55,425 bases of DNA. Source: Leptolyngbya sp. DLM2.Bin15. Lineage in GTDB: Bacteria > Cyanobacteriota > Cyanobacteriia > RECH01. The stretch is taken from positions 1-55,425 of the forward strand of contig RECH01000196.1 of the NCBI GenBank assembly GCA_007694125.1, read 5' to 3'. Shown one piece after another: positions 18,546-28,127 of this stretch. Both the position numbers and the translations under genes were made by a program. The notes under the pieces are model-generated. The model was given only the letters and a program-made list of their open reading frames with translations, was not told where the DNA came from and ran no database searches. Within the stretch, counting starts at the first letter, position 1; each line of letters opens with the position of its first letter.

Positions 18546-19342
18546 TCTAAACTTGCCTCACATTGTGTCAGTTGTGGATAGTGACGGACATGGGCCAGAG
18601 CCAAGATGATCCAAACTAGCGATCGCTCCTAACCCAGATTCTCTTCAACCTTGTTACTCCAAGCTAGAGAAACGTAATCACAATTTGCTTGTAAAGCTTG
18701 GCATATTTCGACGGGTATGGCATCCCCTTGCCAATTTTGCTTCTGTCAAGATGTCCTTCGAGCCTAGCAGCAAAGGCATCCTTAAGATTCCCTGGTCTGT
18801 CATCAACTCCATAAAACTACTGTTTAGCGTTGACATGGACAGTTCATCGATAATCCCTCTATACAATTCCCTCTATAAAAGTGTTGGGTGATGATACGCG
18901 ATAAAACAGCCGCATGACGTGGGAGGCGGATTAATACCTAAAAGCTTAGACAAGGTGCAGTTGGTCATGAGTCCTAGCAAAATCATATTTGATACGACTT
19001 ATAACTGCAATATCAGCGAATCGCCAAGTTTTTATGAAGTAACTTTACTTGATCTTTAAACTAGACCTACCGTAGTTCTACTGACGTGGGAGGACGTAAC
19101 GCTTGATAAGCATTTTGACGTTGCTCAATGCTCAAATCCTGATGAGAAGAGGGTTGAGCGGAGTCGCAACCCGGCAACTTAGCTTCCTGTCATGGAGTCT
19201 ACCTGAGTGCAAGGAAAATCCTCTCCCCTCGCTGGTTCTATGGTTATGCCAGGTTGAGCCCATGCCTGTGTGATGTTAAGCCATAAGATAAGGGCTAGGC
19301 GATCGCCCTCGGCATGCTCCGGGGGGTGTTCCGGTGAGGGAG
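18546..19342. other. Intergenic gap, 797 bp
   Basis: A long, comparatively AT-rich gap upstream of rfbF. It holds a 12-bp direct repeat, TGACGTGGGAGG, at 18915-18926 and 19082-19093, and two HIP1 sites. Two short overlapping ORFs (18678-18866 minus, 18685-18891 plus) look like chance frames. The rfbF promoter is probably between 18550 and 18900, but I could not fix its boxes. Confidence 0.5.
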
Positions 19343-19759
19343 TTAGTTCGTGGGCTGGTTTCTAGAGGCCTGCATGTCGGTTTCAATGACATCTAGGGTC
19401 TTCATGGCAAGTCGCTTGGCCTCTAGTTTCCAGCCCCAGCGCTGCACGGAGAAGGCTACATAAAAGCCAATGCCGGTTGCTAAAAAGTCGAGGGGTTGAG
19501 AAGCAGAAATGCCAAAAAGCAGACCTAATCCACCAATGCCCCAAAACGGGAGTGCGACGAGTTGGCGGTTGTTTTCAACTAACTTGGCCGGTAGACTCGC
19601 GGGAATCTGGGCAGCGATCGCGGCCCGCACCTCTTGTTGTTGGGGATAGGGTACGGTCAACCCAAATTTTGGCCGCAGTTTTTCAATTTTTCGAGCCTCG
19701 GTGCTGTATTCGGTCAATTCGTCCTCAGCCATCATAACGAGCTGCTGTGCGTAATCCAT
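19343..19759 (-). CDS. Small membrane protein of unknown function
   Basis: 138 residues. The N-terminal ~65 are polar and helical. Two closely spaced hydrophobic stretches follow (about 68-86, rich in Gly and Leu, and about 89-106), then a basic-amphipathic tail with WGWKLEAKRLAMKTLDVIE. I expect a helical hairpin in the membrane with both ends cytoplasmic. I do not recognise a named family. It is a single gene, divergent from the histidine kinase at 20351. Confidence 0.65.
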   Translation of the reverse strand: MDYAQQLVMMAEDELTEYSTEARKIEKLRPKFGLTVPYPQQQEVRAAIAAQIPASLPAKLVENNRQLVALPFWGIGGLGLLFGISASQPLDFLATGIGFYVAFSVQRWGWKLEAKRLAMKTLDVIETDMQASRNQPTN

Positions 19760-20350
19760 GGTGGTATACCAAACCCTTTGTATGACTATCCTAGGTCTGA
19801 GATGTCCAATCCTTCAAGCGTTAAGCGGAGGAGCTGCGAGATAGAATGAAAATGAACACAATACGGAGGCTGTTGAGCTAATAATAGAAAATATGAAATG
19901 GTGTGGTTTCCAAAAGCTCGTGATAACACGTATGAATGTTCCCAAAAACTAGGTCAAAATTGATACAGATTTAGCTTCTGGTTGCATTCACCACAAAGCT
20001 TCATAATTTGCATCTGCTCATCTCATCACGGTACTGCCGATCATCGCAGTATGCTTGTAGAGGTCAATCCTTTGAACCCTACGTCTGATGACAGGCGAAG
20101 CATCATCAGGATTCTTGTATAGTTATACATGGCTACGTATAAGCTGAGGGTGCGATCGCATCCCAGGCTTTGAGCCATTGCATGTTGTTCCCATAGTTTC
20201 ACTGGGGTCTAGATGAGGTTGGTTGTATCAAAACTTGTTGGATACAACGTTCCATCCATCCACCCATCCCTTGCGTTCAACCCCCTGCGATCGCGGTAAT
20301 GCTAGTTGCATGACGTGTTTGCGGCACCTATTATTGATTGTTCCTTGTGT
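19760..20350. other. Divergent intergenic gap, 591 bp
   Basis: It lies between the leftward 138-residue gene and the rightward kinase. No gene was seen. It contains the palindrome TGTATAGTTATACA at 20116-20129, listed separately, and CCAT-rich repeats near 20250-20275. Confidence 0.5.
20116..20129. promoter_or_regulatory. Candidate operator or promoter palindrome
   Basis: TGTATA and TATACA arms with a 2-nt centre form a perfect short inverted repeat, about 220 bp before the kinase start in a divergent spacer. TATA-rich half-sites could double as a -10 box. No -35 is evident. Confidence 0.3.
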
Positions 20351-21928
20351 ATGTCTGATTTGCACTCCCATTTGTCTGCTGACATCCTCGTGGTGGACGA
20401 TATTCCCCACAACCTTCGACTGCTCTCTAGGATGTTGGACATGCAAGGCTACAACGTTCGCTGCACCACGAGTCCTCGAATGGCGCTACAAGCTGCCAAG
20501 ACCAAGCCCCCTGACCTGCTGCTGCTAGATGTCAAAATGCCGCAGATGAGCGGCTATGACCTCTGTCAACTGCTGAAGCAGGATGAGCAAACCCAAGCTA
20601 TTCCGGTCATCTTTATTAGCGCCCTAGATGAGCTGGCCGACAAACTTCGGGGGTTTGAGGTGGGAGGGGTTGACTATGTGACGAAACCGTTCCACGAAGC
20701 GGAAATCTTGATGCGGGTGAAAATGCAAATTACGTTGCAGCAGCAGCGGAAACAGCTTTTAGATCAAAACCAAAAGCTCACCCAGGAAATTCAGAAACGC
20801 CAGCAAACGGAAGTGTCGCTGCAGGCTAGTGAGGAGCAGTATCGAAATTTAGTCGAGCAAACCAGTGACTGGATCTGGGAATGTGATGCTAACTGGCAGT
20901 TGACCTATACCAATGCGCAGATTACTTCTATCTTGGGATATCCGCTGGAGAGGGCTATCGGGCTTTCCTTCCATGACCTGATGGCGGAGGATAGCTATGA
21001 GAGATTTGTGGATGCGTTGAAACACTTGTCGGGCGATCGCGCTTCGACGCAGCTTGAGGTGGGCGTACGCCACGTTTCAGGCGATATTGTTGAATTTGAA
21101 ACCAGCGGCTTGGTGCGGATCAACCCCCAGGGAGTTTTGCAGGGCTATCGAGGAATTGCTCGCGATATCAGCCGCCGCAAGCAGGTAGAGCATGAAATTC
21201 GCCAGGCGCTGAGCCGTCAGAAGGAAATTAACGAATTTAAGTCTCGATTTGTGTCGGTGATTTCCCACGAATTTCGCACACCGCTGACGGTGATTCAGTC
21301 GTCAGCCGATATTTTGCAAAATATTCCCTGCACCGAGAGCGATCGCGAAGAATTGCTGATGCGTATTCAGGCGGCAGTCAATCATATGACACTGCTGGTG
21401 GATGATGTCGTTGTTGTTGGCCAGGCCGAGGCCGGCAAGTTGAAATCTGTGCCAACCCAGTTAAATTTAGAGCAATTTCTGCGCGATCTGCTGCGGGAAT
21501 TTGAGGTGTTGACCCAGCCCAACCACCGGATTGACTTTTTTAGCGAGTCGTCATCGATCGAACTTTCTGTGGATCAAAAGCTATTGCGCCAGACGATCAC
21601 CAACTTAGTGTCCAATGCCATTAAGTATTCTCCTGGCGGTGGGGCGATCGCCATTCATCTCAGACGGCAAAATCACGATGCCATCATTGAGGTCAGCGAT
21701 TCTGGGATCGGTATTCCTCCTGAGGATCAAGAGAACTTGTTTGAATGCTTCCATCGAGCCCAAAACGTGGGCACCATTCCCGGCACTGGCATTGGTTTAT
21801 TTATTACGCGAGAATGTGTCCGTTTACACCAGGGTGATATTGACGTGCGCAGTCAAGTGGGGCAAGGCACAACCTTCACGATTCGGTTTCCCATGGAGCC
21901 CGATGATATTCCAGATGACTTCGTGTAG
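20351..21928 (+). CDS. Receiver-PAS sensor histidine kinase
   Basis: 525 residues from the ATG at 20351. An upstream in-frame ATG at 20306 adds 15 residues that are not part of the receiver fold. The order is: receiver (D16/D17, phosphoacceptor D60, TKPF lysine), coiled coil, PAS with its PAC tail (about 170-290), HisKA with VISHEFRTPLTVIQSS, and an HATPase with NLVSNAIKYSPGG, DSGIGIPPEDQ and GTGIGLFITRE. There is no transmembrane segment, so it is a soluble kinase whose N-terminal receiver takes input from another kinase. No partner regulator is adjacent. Confidence 0.92.
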   Translation: MSDLHSHLSADILVVDDIPHNLRLLSRMLDMQGYNVRCTTSPRMALQAAKTKPPDLLLLDVKMPQMSGYDLCQLLKQDEQTQAIPVIFISALDELADKLRGFEVGGVDYVTKPFHEAEILMRVKMQITLQQQRKQLLDQNQKLTQEIQKRQQTEVSLQASEEQYRNLVEQTSDWIWECDANWQLTYTNAQITSILGYPLERAIGLSFHDLMAEDSYERFVDALKHLSGDRASTQLEVGVRHVSGDIVEFETSGLVRINPQGVLQGYRGIARDISRRKQVEHEIRQALSRQKEINEFKSRFVSVISHEFRTPLTVIQSSADILQNIPCTESDREELLMRIQAAVNHMTLLVDDVVVVGQAEAGKLKSVPTQLNLEQFLRDLLREFEVLTQPNHRIDFFSESSSIELSVDQKLLRQTITNLVSNAIKYSPGGGAIAIHLRRQNHDAIIEVSDSGIGIPPEDQENLFECFHRAQNVGTIPGTGIGLFITRECVRLHQGDIDVRSQVGQGTTFTIRFPMEPDDIPDDFV

Positions 21929-22088
21929 CGCTAAATCCTTCAAGGCGTGATGGATGGATGGTAATCTTTCGTTGGGCTGGCAGCCCGTCTTAGCTTCATC
22001 CCATCTTTATGTTGTCCTTGGTCGGCCAGCCCATGGGGATGGTGTGTGACCGGCTGATGGGGGGGCGCGAACCAGGCAACTCTGGCGT

Positions 22089-22117
22089 GCGGAATCATCC
22101 TACTATTCAGCAACCCC
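22089..22117 (-). repeat. End fragment of the dispersed 91-bp repeat
   Basis: GCGGAATCATCCTACTATTC then AGCAACCCC. It differs from the end of the 33774-33864 copy at only a few positions. The rest of the element is missing. Confidence 0.55.
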
Positions 22118-22130
22118 GTTGAACCCTTAT

Positions 22131-22160
22131 CGACCATACAGCGACCATACAGCGACCATA
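22131..22160. repeat. Short tandem repeat, 11-bp unit
   Basis: CGACCATACAG is repeated 2.7 times immediately upstream of the transglutaminase-like gene. It is too short to assign a role. Confidence 0.6.
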
Positions 22161-22230
22161 GTCTAATACAGGTCATGATGTGGGTATTCTTCTAAAAAGA
22201 ACCGTCTGATGGAAATGGTAGGGAAGTTTC

Positions 22231-23667
22231 ATGGCAGTCATCGTCGGCTTGATTAAACTAGTACTGTATGGCCTGGTCTTCTGCACCCCAATCTTAGGGG
22301 TATGGCTCGTCTCGTCCTTGGTAGCGTTTACGAATGGCCCCATGGGGCTCACCATTTTTTCAGGCCTACTCTTTTTTCCGCTGCTGCCCATTCTCTGGGA
22401 TCTATGGGCTCAACGTAAGCGGCGATCGCAGCCCGGTATTCTCACATGGGGCGATCGCATTACGCTACGCACGTTGGTGCTCAATGTCCTATTCATCGCG
22501 GCATTGTTAGCGTTAAGGCCAGAGACGGCATTCCTCGCCCTTTCTACTCGGGGTGATTGGATGCTGGATGGGCGATCGGGGCAGCCAGTAGAATGGGTGC
22601 GGCAATCGCTGTTTAAGACAGCCGGTGGCTTGGAGTGGCTCTACTCATCTGTGCGCCAAAATCCCTACCGCCAAGATGCGCCAACGATTCGCCCTCGCCC
22701 TACGGACTTAGGACAGACCGCCTCCTCAAGACAGCCTATAAGTTCAGACCAGACTACCTCCCCAAGTACACCGTCGGTGAGCCAAGCTGCCTCGAACTGG
22801 CCCTGGACTGGGATGGGTCTACATCCAGCGGTTGCCCAGATGCCAGCCAATGTTGAAACCTCGATTGCATCCGTGGCGCAATACATTGCCCAGCAAGAAC
22901 CTGATCCCATGCTGCGCATCAAGGCTCTCCATGATTACGTAGCGGATCGGGTTGCCTATGATGTGCCTGCATTGCGGAATCCCAGCGCCCGCCCGTCCCA
23001 GGATGCGAATACGGTGTTTCGAACCCATAAAGCTGTCTGTGAAGGCTATGCCAGACTGATGGTTGCCCTTGGCGAGGAAATTGGCGAAACGATTCTCTAC
23101 ATTTCAGGAGATTCTCGTAGTTTGAGTAACGACTTGAGTGGCCAGGGCCACGCCTGGAATGCGGCTCAGATTAACGGCAACTGGTATCTGCTAGATGCCA
23201 CCTGGGACAGTGGCTTTGTGGATGATACGAGCTTTACCAAGGCCTACAAAACAGATTATCTACTTCCGCCCGCAGATGTGATGGTGATGAGCCATTTACC
23301 AGAGGATCCAGCCTGGCAATTGTTGGCTAAACCTTTATCCATCGGCGAGTTTTTACGCCAGCCGATGCTGCGCCCTAGCTTCTTTGCCCAAGGACTGCGC
23401 TTGATTTCTCCCGATCGCTCCCAGTCCCATGTGGAACGAGAGGCCACAATCCAGCTCGAAAATCCTGACCAACGCTGGATCATGGCGTCCTATCGCCGAA
23501 AAGGTAGTCAGCAGCAAGAACGATGTAGTGATGAAACTTCCCAAGGGCCAACGCTGACCTGTACCTTACCCAGTGCTGGGACGTACCATGTCATGCTATT
23601 TGTCGGAGATGAAGCCTACGGATCTTATTCATCCGTTGGGCAATTTGAGTTTAACCGGCGGTCTTGA
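22231..23667 (+). CDS. Membrane-anchored transglutaminase-like protein
   Basis: 478 residues. There are three N-terminal hydrophobic helices (about 7-29, 37-55, 76-95), then a Pro/Ser/Gln-rich linker (about 145-195). A transglutaminase-core domain carries the full Cys-His-Asp triad: Cys270 in AVCEGYARL, His307 in GHAWN and Asp322 in LLDATWDSG. A C-terminal beta domain (about 375-478) resembles the one that follows transglutaminase cores in KY-type peptidases. In bacteria such domains are usually cysteine peptidases or cross-linkers acting outside the cytoplasm. The substrate is unknown. It appears monocistronic. Confidence 0.85.
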   Translation: MAVIVGLIKLVLYGLVFCTPILGVWLVSSLVAFTNGPMGLTIFSGLLFFPLLPILWDLWAQRKRRSQPGILTWGDRITLRTLVLNVLFIAALLALRPETAFLALSTRGDWMLDGRSGQPVEWVRQSLFKTAGGLEWLYSSVRQNPYRQDAPTIRPRPTDLGQTASSRQPISSDQTTSPSTPSVSQAASNWPWTGMGLHPAVAQMPANVETSIASVAQYIAQQEPDPMLRIKALHDYVADRVAYDVPALRNPSARPSQDANTVFRTHKAVCEGYARLMVALGEEIGETILYISGDSRSLSNDLSGQGHAWNAAQINGNWYLLDATWDSGFVDDTSFTKAYKTDYLLPPADVMVMSHLPEDPAWQLLAKPLSIGEFLRQPMLRPSFFAQGLRLISPDRSQSHVEREATIQLENPDQRWIMASYRRKGSQQQERCSDETSQGPTLTCTLPSAGTYHVMLFVGDEAYGSYSSVGQFEFNRRS

Positions 23668-23704
23668 TCCTTGAGGATTCCATGGTTGATGTGAGCGCTA
23701 CCTG

Positions 23705-24871
23705 CTAAGTGATGGGTGGAAAACAGCGAGGATCATGCAGGCTAGCCTTTTCCGGGGCGCGGGGAAACCAAAAGGCGGTGCGTTTACAGACTTCTACCAG
23801 CATCAGCATGACGGGTACTTCAATCAAAACACCAACCACCGTTGCCAGGGCAGCTCCGGAGTTAAGACCAAACAGCGTGACAGCCGTAGCGATCGCCACT
23901 TCGAAGTGATTGCTCGCGCCAATCAAAGCGGCTGGGGCTGCGTCTTCGTAGACCATATTCAGCTTTTGAGCCGCTAGATATGATATGAGGAAGATCAAGT
24001 TAGTTTGCAGAAATAGAGGAACGGCAATCAGTACAATATGAAAAGGATTACGGACAATCAAATCGCCCTTGAAGGCAAAGAGTAAAATTAGCGTAATCAG
24101 CAGGGCGATGACGGCGATGGGGCTGAGGTATTTCAAAAATACTTGCTCAAACCAGGCTTTACCTTTATGGCGTAGGATCAAGGTGCGAGATATGGCACCG
24201 GCTAGCAGTGGCAACCCCACATAGATCAGCACCGATAGTACAATCGTTTCCCAGGGCACCGTCAGGTTGTTGGCGGCTAAGAGCCAGCGTCCTAACGGAG
24301 CATATAGAAATAGCATAGCCAAGGAGTTGATGGCCACCATCACTAAGGTATGCCCTTGGTTGCTAAAGGAAAGATAGCCCCACATCAATACCATGGCCGT
24401 GCAGGGGGCAATACCTAGGAGAATGGTGCCGGCGATATAGGAGTCCGCGATCGCTAGGGGCGCACCTCGCACCAGTTCTGACCCTTCGATTAGGGGACGG
24501 AAGAGCCAGCCGAGAAAAAATTGGGCAAAGGCTACCATGGTGAAGGGCTTGATGAGCCAGTTCACAACGAGGGTGAGCAAAACTGGTCGGGGGGTTTGGG
24601 CCGCCTTCTTGGCCTGGGAAAAGTCAATCTTGACCATGATCGGATACATCATGAAAAAGAGGCAGATGGCGATCGGCACAGAGACCTGATAGATACTCAT
24701 CGCGTCGAGAGCCTCGGCTACCCCTGGAAAGACTCGTCCTAGGGCAATGCCAGCCCCAATGCATAACAAGACCCAAAGGGTTAAATATCGCTCAAAGGCG
24801 TTGAGGCTTCCCCCAGCCTGGACGGCCCGGCTTGAAGGATCAGGTTTTTCTGTGGTCATGCGGTCACCCAT
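23705..24871 (-). CDS. acr3: Arsenite efflux permease, ACR3 family
   Basis: 388 residues with about ten transmembrane helices. Family hallmarks are [14 protein letters not shown] near residue 73, the conserved Cys in [16 protein letters not shown], and [14 protein letters not shown] carrying the conserved Asn and Glu. It extrudes As(III) as arsenite across the cytoplasmic membrane. It lies 217 bp downstream of arsR on the same strand, a minimal resistance unit; no arsC or arsH is seen here. The start could also be M5. Confidence 0.94.
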   Translation of the reverse strand: MGDRMTTEKPDPSSRAVQAGGSLNAFERYLTLWVLLCIGAGIALGRVFPGVAEALDAMSIYQVSVPIAICLFFMMYPIMVKIDFSQAKKAAQTPRPVLLTLVVNWLIKPFTMVAFAQFFLGWLFRPLIEGSELVRGAPLAIADSYIAGTILLGIAPCTAMVLMWGYLSFSNQGHTLVMVAINSLAMLFLYAPLGRWLLAANNLTVPWETIVLSVLIYVGLPLLAGAISRTLILRHKGKAWFEQVFLKYLSPIAVIALLITLILLFAFKGDLIVRNPFHIVLIAVPLFLQTNLIFLISYLAAQKLNMVYEDAAPAALIGASNHFEVAIATAVTLFGLNSGAALATVVGVLIEVPVMLMLVEVCKRTAFWFPRAPEKASLHDPRCFPPIT

Positions 24872-24948
24872 GATATAAACGATCCAACACTATCAAGCGA
24901 TTCGGTGGCCCTAGTGAGGATACCACTGATCGCCTGACAGTCAACGTT

Positions 24949-25025
24949 GCGATCGCTCAAGATCAAAATCAGCTCAGCGATCGCTTACTCCTAGTCAAAT
25001 CAAAAAAAGTTGTTTTGTCAACCAT
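24949..25025 (-). promoter_or_regulatory. Candidate acr3 promoter/operator region
   Basis: In the 217-bp arsR-acr3 spacer, two HIP1 sites (24949-24957, 24976-24984) form an inverted pair. Next to them is an AT-rich near-palindromic tract, reading TTGACAAAAC then AACTTTTTTTGATTTG on the minus strand (25019-24992). TTGACA could be a -35 box. ArsR-family operators are AT-rich imperfect palindromes, so this is a plausible second ArsR site. It is inference only. Confidence 0.3.
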
Positions 25026-25088
25026 GTCCCGATTTGAGAACATGGGAGCCCCTAGGGAGAATGGCTGTCGGCCGTGCCGTTTCTCAAG

Positions 25089-25409
25089 TTAATCCTCGCT
25101 GCAGGATCGGGATGGGCGCGGGGTAGCCTGTTTTAAGTTGGATAGATACTGTTCTAGCCGGGCAATTTCCGGGAGGTTGAGGCTGTAGTAGCTCCATTTT
25201 CCCTCTTGCCGCGATCGCAGCAGTCCGGCTTCTTTCAAGGTTTTGAGGTGGAAGGATAGTTTAGACTGACGTACCTCTAGGCGATCGCATAGATCACATA
25301 CGCAGAGTTCTTGCTGGCGCAGGAGATCTATAATCTGCAGGCGTAGGGGATCAGAAAGGGCATGAAATCCTGAACAAGCACTGGTGTTGAGTTCAATGAC
25401 GTCTGACAT
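25089..25409 (-). CDS. arsR: ArsR family arsenite-responsive repressor
   Basis: 106 residues, winged helix-turn-helix. The metal-binding helix is ELCVCDLCDRL (Cys36, Cys38, Cys41), essentially the motif of E. coli-type ArsR that binds As(III) and releases DNA. The recognition helix region is QSKLSFHLKTLKEAGLL, followed by the wing RSRQEGKWSYYSL. It lies upstream of acr3, which it presumably represses together with itself. Confidence 0.95.
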   Translation of the reverse strand: MSDVIELNTSACSGFHALSDPLRLQIIDLLRQQELCVCDLCDRLEVRQSKLSFHLKTLKEAGLLRSRQEGKWSYYSLNLPEIARLEQYLSNLKQATPRPSRSCSED

Positions 25410-25424
25410 AGGCCCATTTTCCCG

Positions 25425-25460
25425 ACTATAGCGTCTCTATCCTAACCGTCTCTATCCTAC
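25425..25460 (-). promoter_or_regulatory. Candidate arsR promoter with 15-bp-period direct repeats
   Basis: On the minus strand TAGGATAGAGACG occurs twice, 15 bp apart (plus-strand copies 25432-25445 and 25447-25460), directly upstream of a TATAGT -10-like hexamer (25425-25430) that precedes the arsR ATG by about 15 nt. The arrangement suits an operator, but binding is not shown. Confidence 0.4.
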
Positions 25461-25463
25461 GCC

Positions 25464-25505
25464 CAAAAAACAGCGATCGCCCTGGAGTTGCCAGAGCGAT
25501 CGCCT
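25464..25505 (-). terminator. Rho-independent terminator of the EF-G gene, stem made of HIP1 octamers
   Basis: On the minus strand, GGCGATCGCTCTGG, loop CAACT, CCAGGGCGATCGC, then TGTTTTTTGGG. Each arm carries one HIP1 octamer. The stem has about 13 pairs with one G-T, followed by a T-tract. It lies 28 bp after the EF-G stop and just before the arsR promoter. Confidence 0.85.
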
Positions 25506-25532
25506 TAGGGTTATATCAGAACCCGTTGATGG

Positions 25533-27626
25533 TTAGGAGGCTGCTGCCGCTTGGCGTTCTTTTGCTTCCTTGATCACCTCTTCTGCCACATTGCTGGGGC
25601 AAGGTGCATAGTGATCAAAGGACATGGAGAACTGACCGCGACCGGAGGTCATGGTACGCAGGTCGCCGATGTAGCCAAACATTTCGCTCAGCGGTACATC
25701 TGCCCGAATCCGAGAACCCGTGGGGGTGGGGTTTTGGGACTTGATCATGCCCCGGCGACGGTTCAGGTCACCAATCACATCACCCATGTAGTCTTCTGGC
25801 GTGAAGACATCCACATCCATGATCGGCTCTAGCAGTTGAGGGCCAGCCTTAGGAATGGTTTGACGATAGGCAGCTTTAGCCGCAATTTCAAAGGCGATCG
25901 CCGACGAGTCAACCGGGTGGAAGGCTCCATCGGTGAGGGTCACCTTCAAATCTACACAGGGGAACCCTGCCAACAGACCCTTGACAATGCTGGTCGCAAA
26001 GCCTTTTTGAACCGCTGGCCAATATTCCCGAGGTACGTTACCACCGGTCACCTTCGACTCAAACTGGAAGCCGGTTCCCGGTTCACCCGGTTCAAGGATG
26101 TAGTCGATCTTGCCGTACTGACCAGAACCACCGGACTGCTTCTTGTGGGTGTAGCTGTCGGCAATCTGCTTGGTGATAGACTCGCGGTAGGCCACCTGCG
26201 GACGACCCACTTCCACTTCAACGCCATAGGTACGCTTGAGAATGTCAACCTTAATGTCAAGGTGAAGTTCACCCATCCCTTTGATGATGGTTTCACCGCT
26301 TTCTTGATCGGTTTCCACTTGGAAGGACGGATCTTCCTGCACCATCTTGCTGAGGGCCAAGCCCATTTTCTCATCCCCACCCTTCACCTTGGGCTTCACG
26401 GAGATGGAAATCACCGGCTCGGGGAAGACCATGGGCTCTAGGGTTGCAGGATCCTTGGGATCGCAGATGGTATGTCCAGTCTGCACATTTTTCATGCCCA
26501 CGATCGCCACGATGTCGCCAGCTTGCGCGGTATCGACTTCTTCCCGAGAGTTGGCGTGCATTTCCACCAAGCGACCAATCCGCTCAGTTTTGCCGGTAGC
26601 CGTGTTGAGGATGGTGTCTCCCTTCGACAGACGACCGGAGTAGATGCGCGTAAAGGTCAGGGCCCCAAAGCGGTCATCCATGATTTTGAATGCCAACGCC
26701 CGCAGGGGTTTTTCGTCATCCACAATGGCAAACTTCCCGGTTTCGTTACCCTCAAGGTCAACCTCAGGCTGAGGCGGCACTTCCATGGGGTTGGGCAAGT
26801 AATCTACCACGGCATCTAGGATCAGCTGCACGCCCTTGTTCTTGAAGGAGGAACCGCAGTAGGTGGGGAAGAAGGCCAGCTCACGGGTGCCCTTACGAAT
26901 GCAGCCCTTGATTTCATCAATGGTCAGCTCTTCACCCTCTAGGTATTTCTCCATGAGAGTGTCATCTTGCTCAACCGCCAGCTCGATCAAGGCTTCCCGG
27001 TAGGTTTCAACGTCATCCACCATGTCGGCAGGCACGTCTTTGATGGCATAGTTCTTGGGATCGCCAGAGTCATCCCAGATCCAAGCCTTGCGGGTGAGCA
27101 AATCAACCACGCCGCAGAATTCAGTTTCTCGGCCAATGGGCAGCACCATCACCAACGGCTTGGCCGCCAAAATGGTTTCAACTTGCTTGACGACGTTGAA
27201 AAAGTCAGCGCCGGTTCGATCAAGTTTGTTGACATAGATAATCCGAGCGACTTTGGAGTCGTTGGCATAGCGCCAGTTGGTTTCAGACTGAGGCTCTACC
27301 CCGCCCGACCCGCAAAATACGCCAACCCCACCATCCAGCACCTTCAGGGAGCGGTATACCTCAATGGTGAAGTCTACGTGACCAGGGGTATCAATAATGT
27401 TGAGCTGGTGCTCCTTCCAAAAGCACGATGTTGCAGCCGACTGAATCGTGATGCCGCGCTCCTGCTCCTGCTCCATGAAGTCTGTGGTTGCCGCACCATC
27501 ATGCACTTCACCAATTTTGTGGATTTTCCCCGTGAGACTCAAAATTCTCTCGGTCGTGGTGGTCTTGCCCGCATCCACGTGGGCAAAGATACCAATGTTT
27601 CGATAGCGCGCGATGTCTTTCTTCAT
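25533..27626 (-). CDS. fusA: Elongation factor G (paralogue outside the str operon)
   Basis: 697 residues, full length: GTPase translocating tRNA and mRNA on the ribosome. G1 is [16 protein letters not shown]2 lies in [12 protein letters not shown]3 in [11 protein letters not shown] and G4 in VNKLD. Domains II-V follow, with the conserved domain IV tip region near [10 protein letters not shown]. The neighbours are not rpsL, rpsG or tufA as in the usual str operon. The N-terminus ([19 protein letters not shown]) and the [20 protein letters not shown] region look more like EF-G paralogues than the principal factor. It may be a specialised or second EF-G. The symbol denotes the family, not proof of the main gene. 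Confidence 0.9.
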   Translation of the reverse strand: MKKDIARYRNIGIFAHVDAGKTTTTERILSLTGKIHKIGEVHDGAATTDFMEQEQERGITIQSAATSCFWKEHQLNIIDTPGHVDFTIEVYRSLKVLDGGVGVFCGSGGVEPQSETNWRYANDSKVARIIYVNKLDRTGADFFNVVKQVETILAAKPLVMVLPIGRETEFCGVVDLLTRKAWIWDDSGDPKNYAIKDVPADMVDDVETYREALIELAVEQDDTLMEKYLEGEELTIDEIKGCIRKGTRELAFFPTYCGSSFKNKGVQLILDAVVDYLPNPMEVPPQPEVDLEGNETGKFAIVDDEKPLRALAFKIMDDRFGALTFTRIYSGRLSKGDTILNTATGKTERIGRLVEMHANSREEVDTAQAGDIVAIVGMKNVQTGHTICDPKDPATLEPMVFPEPVISISVKPKVKGGDEKMGLALSKMVQEDPSFQVETDQESGETIIKGMGELHLDIKVDILKRTYGVEVEVGRPQVAYRESITKQIADSYTHKKQSGGSGQYGKIDYILEPGEPGTGFQFESKVTGGNVPREYWPAVQKGFATSIVKGLLAGFPCVDLKVTLTDGAFHPVDSSAIAFEIAAKAAYRQTIPKAGPQLLEPIMDVDVFTPEDYMGDVIGDLNRRRGMIKSQNPTPTGSRIRADVPLSEMFGYIGDLRTMTSGRGQFSMSFDHYAPCPSNVAEEVIKEAKERQAAAAS

Positions 27627-28127
27627 GTCTGATCTCTAGTTCAGTGCGACAAACGATTGTAGGCTCACAGTTAAGGATGACTTAAACGGAGGGTAAAGGT
27701 GCTTCCATAGTCAGCAGAGGGGAGGCTGTAGACGGTGAAAAACCGGCAGCCTGATCCTGCCTTCAGCAATCGTATGAATTATTAAATAATTGTAATGGAA
27801 TCAAGGCACATCAGGGCCATTTTCACCGCTTTGGGTCAGCAATCTGAAATGGGTGACCCTAGAACAGCGACTACTCGTTGACCATACTTGTGTTTAGACC
27901 ACTTGGAGACGCGGGAGGATGTGTTTTTTCGCATACTCCTCTATAGTAGCTGCCAATGGTCAAAACGGCGAATATTTGCTGTTGTTTGGGAGATAGGTCG
28001 ATAGGCTGAACTCCTTGAACTCCTGCTTTGCTGTACTATCTTAGACCTTGCTGCTTTGCCGGCATGGGGATGCTGGAGCATTCAGCGTCTCTCAGTATAC
28101 AGACTATTGGATAGGTAGCCATTATCG
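27627..28127. other. Divergent intergenic gap, 501 bp
   Basis: It separates the leftward EF-G gene from the rightward DMT transporter. It contains an AT-rich perfect inverted repeat, AATTATT-A-AATAATT, at 27777-27791, about 150 bp from the EF-G start, the best promoter candidate here. No small gene was seen. Confidence 0.5.

Larger units (their letters stand above)
21929..22230. other. Intergenic gap, 302 bp, with repeats
   Basis: It holds a small GGGCT/AGCCC hairpin at 21974-21986 with no T-tract, an end fragment of the dispersed repeat at 22089-22117, and a tandem repeat at 22131-22160 in which an 11-bp unit, CGACCATACAG, occurs nearly three times. Confidence 0.6.

Noticed and set aside
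18678-18891. Two short overlapping ORFs (62 and 68 residues) on opposite strands
   Set aside because: They cover the same bases, lack ribosome-binding sites and have no recognisable protein character. They are most likely chance frames in a non-coding spacer.
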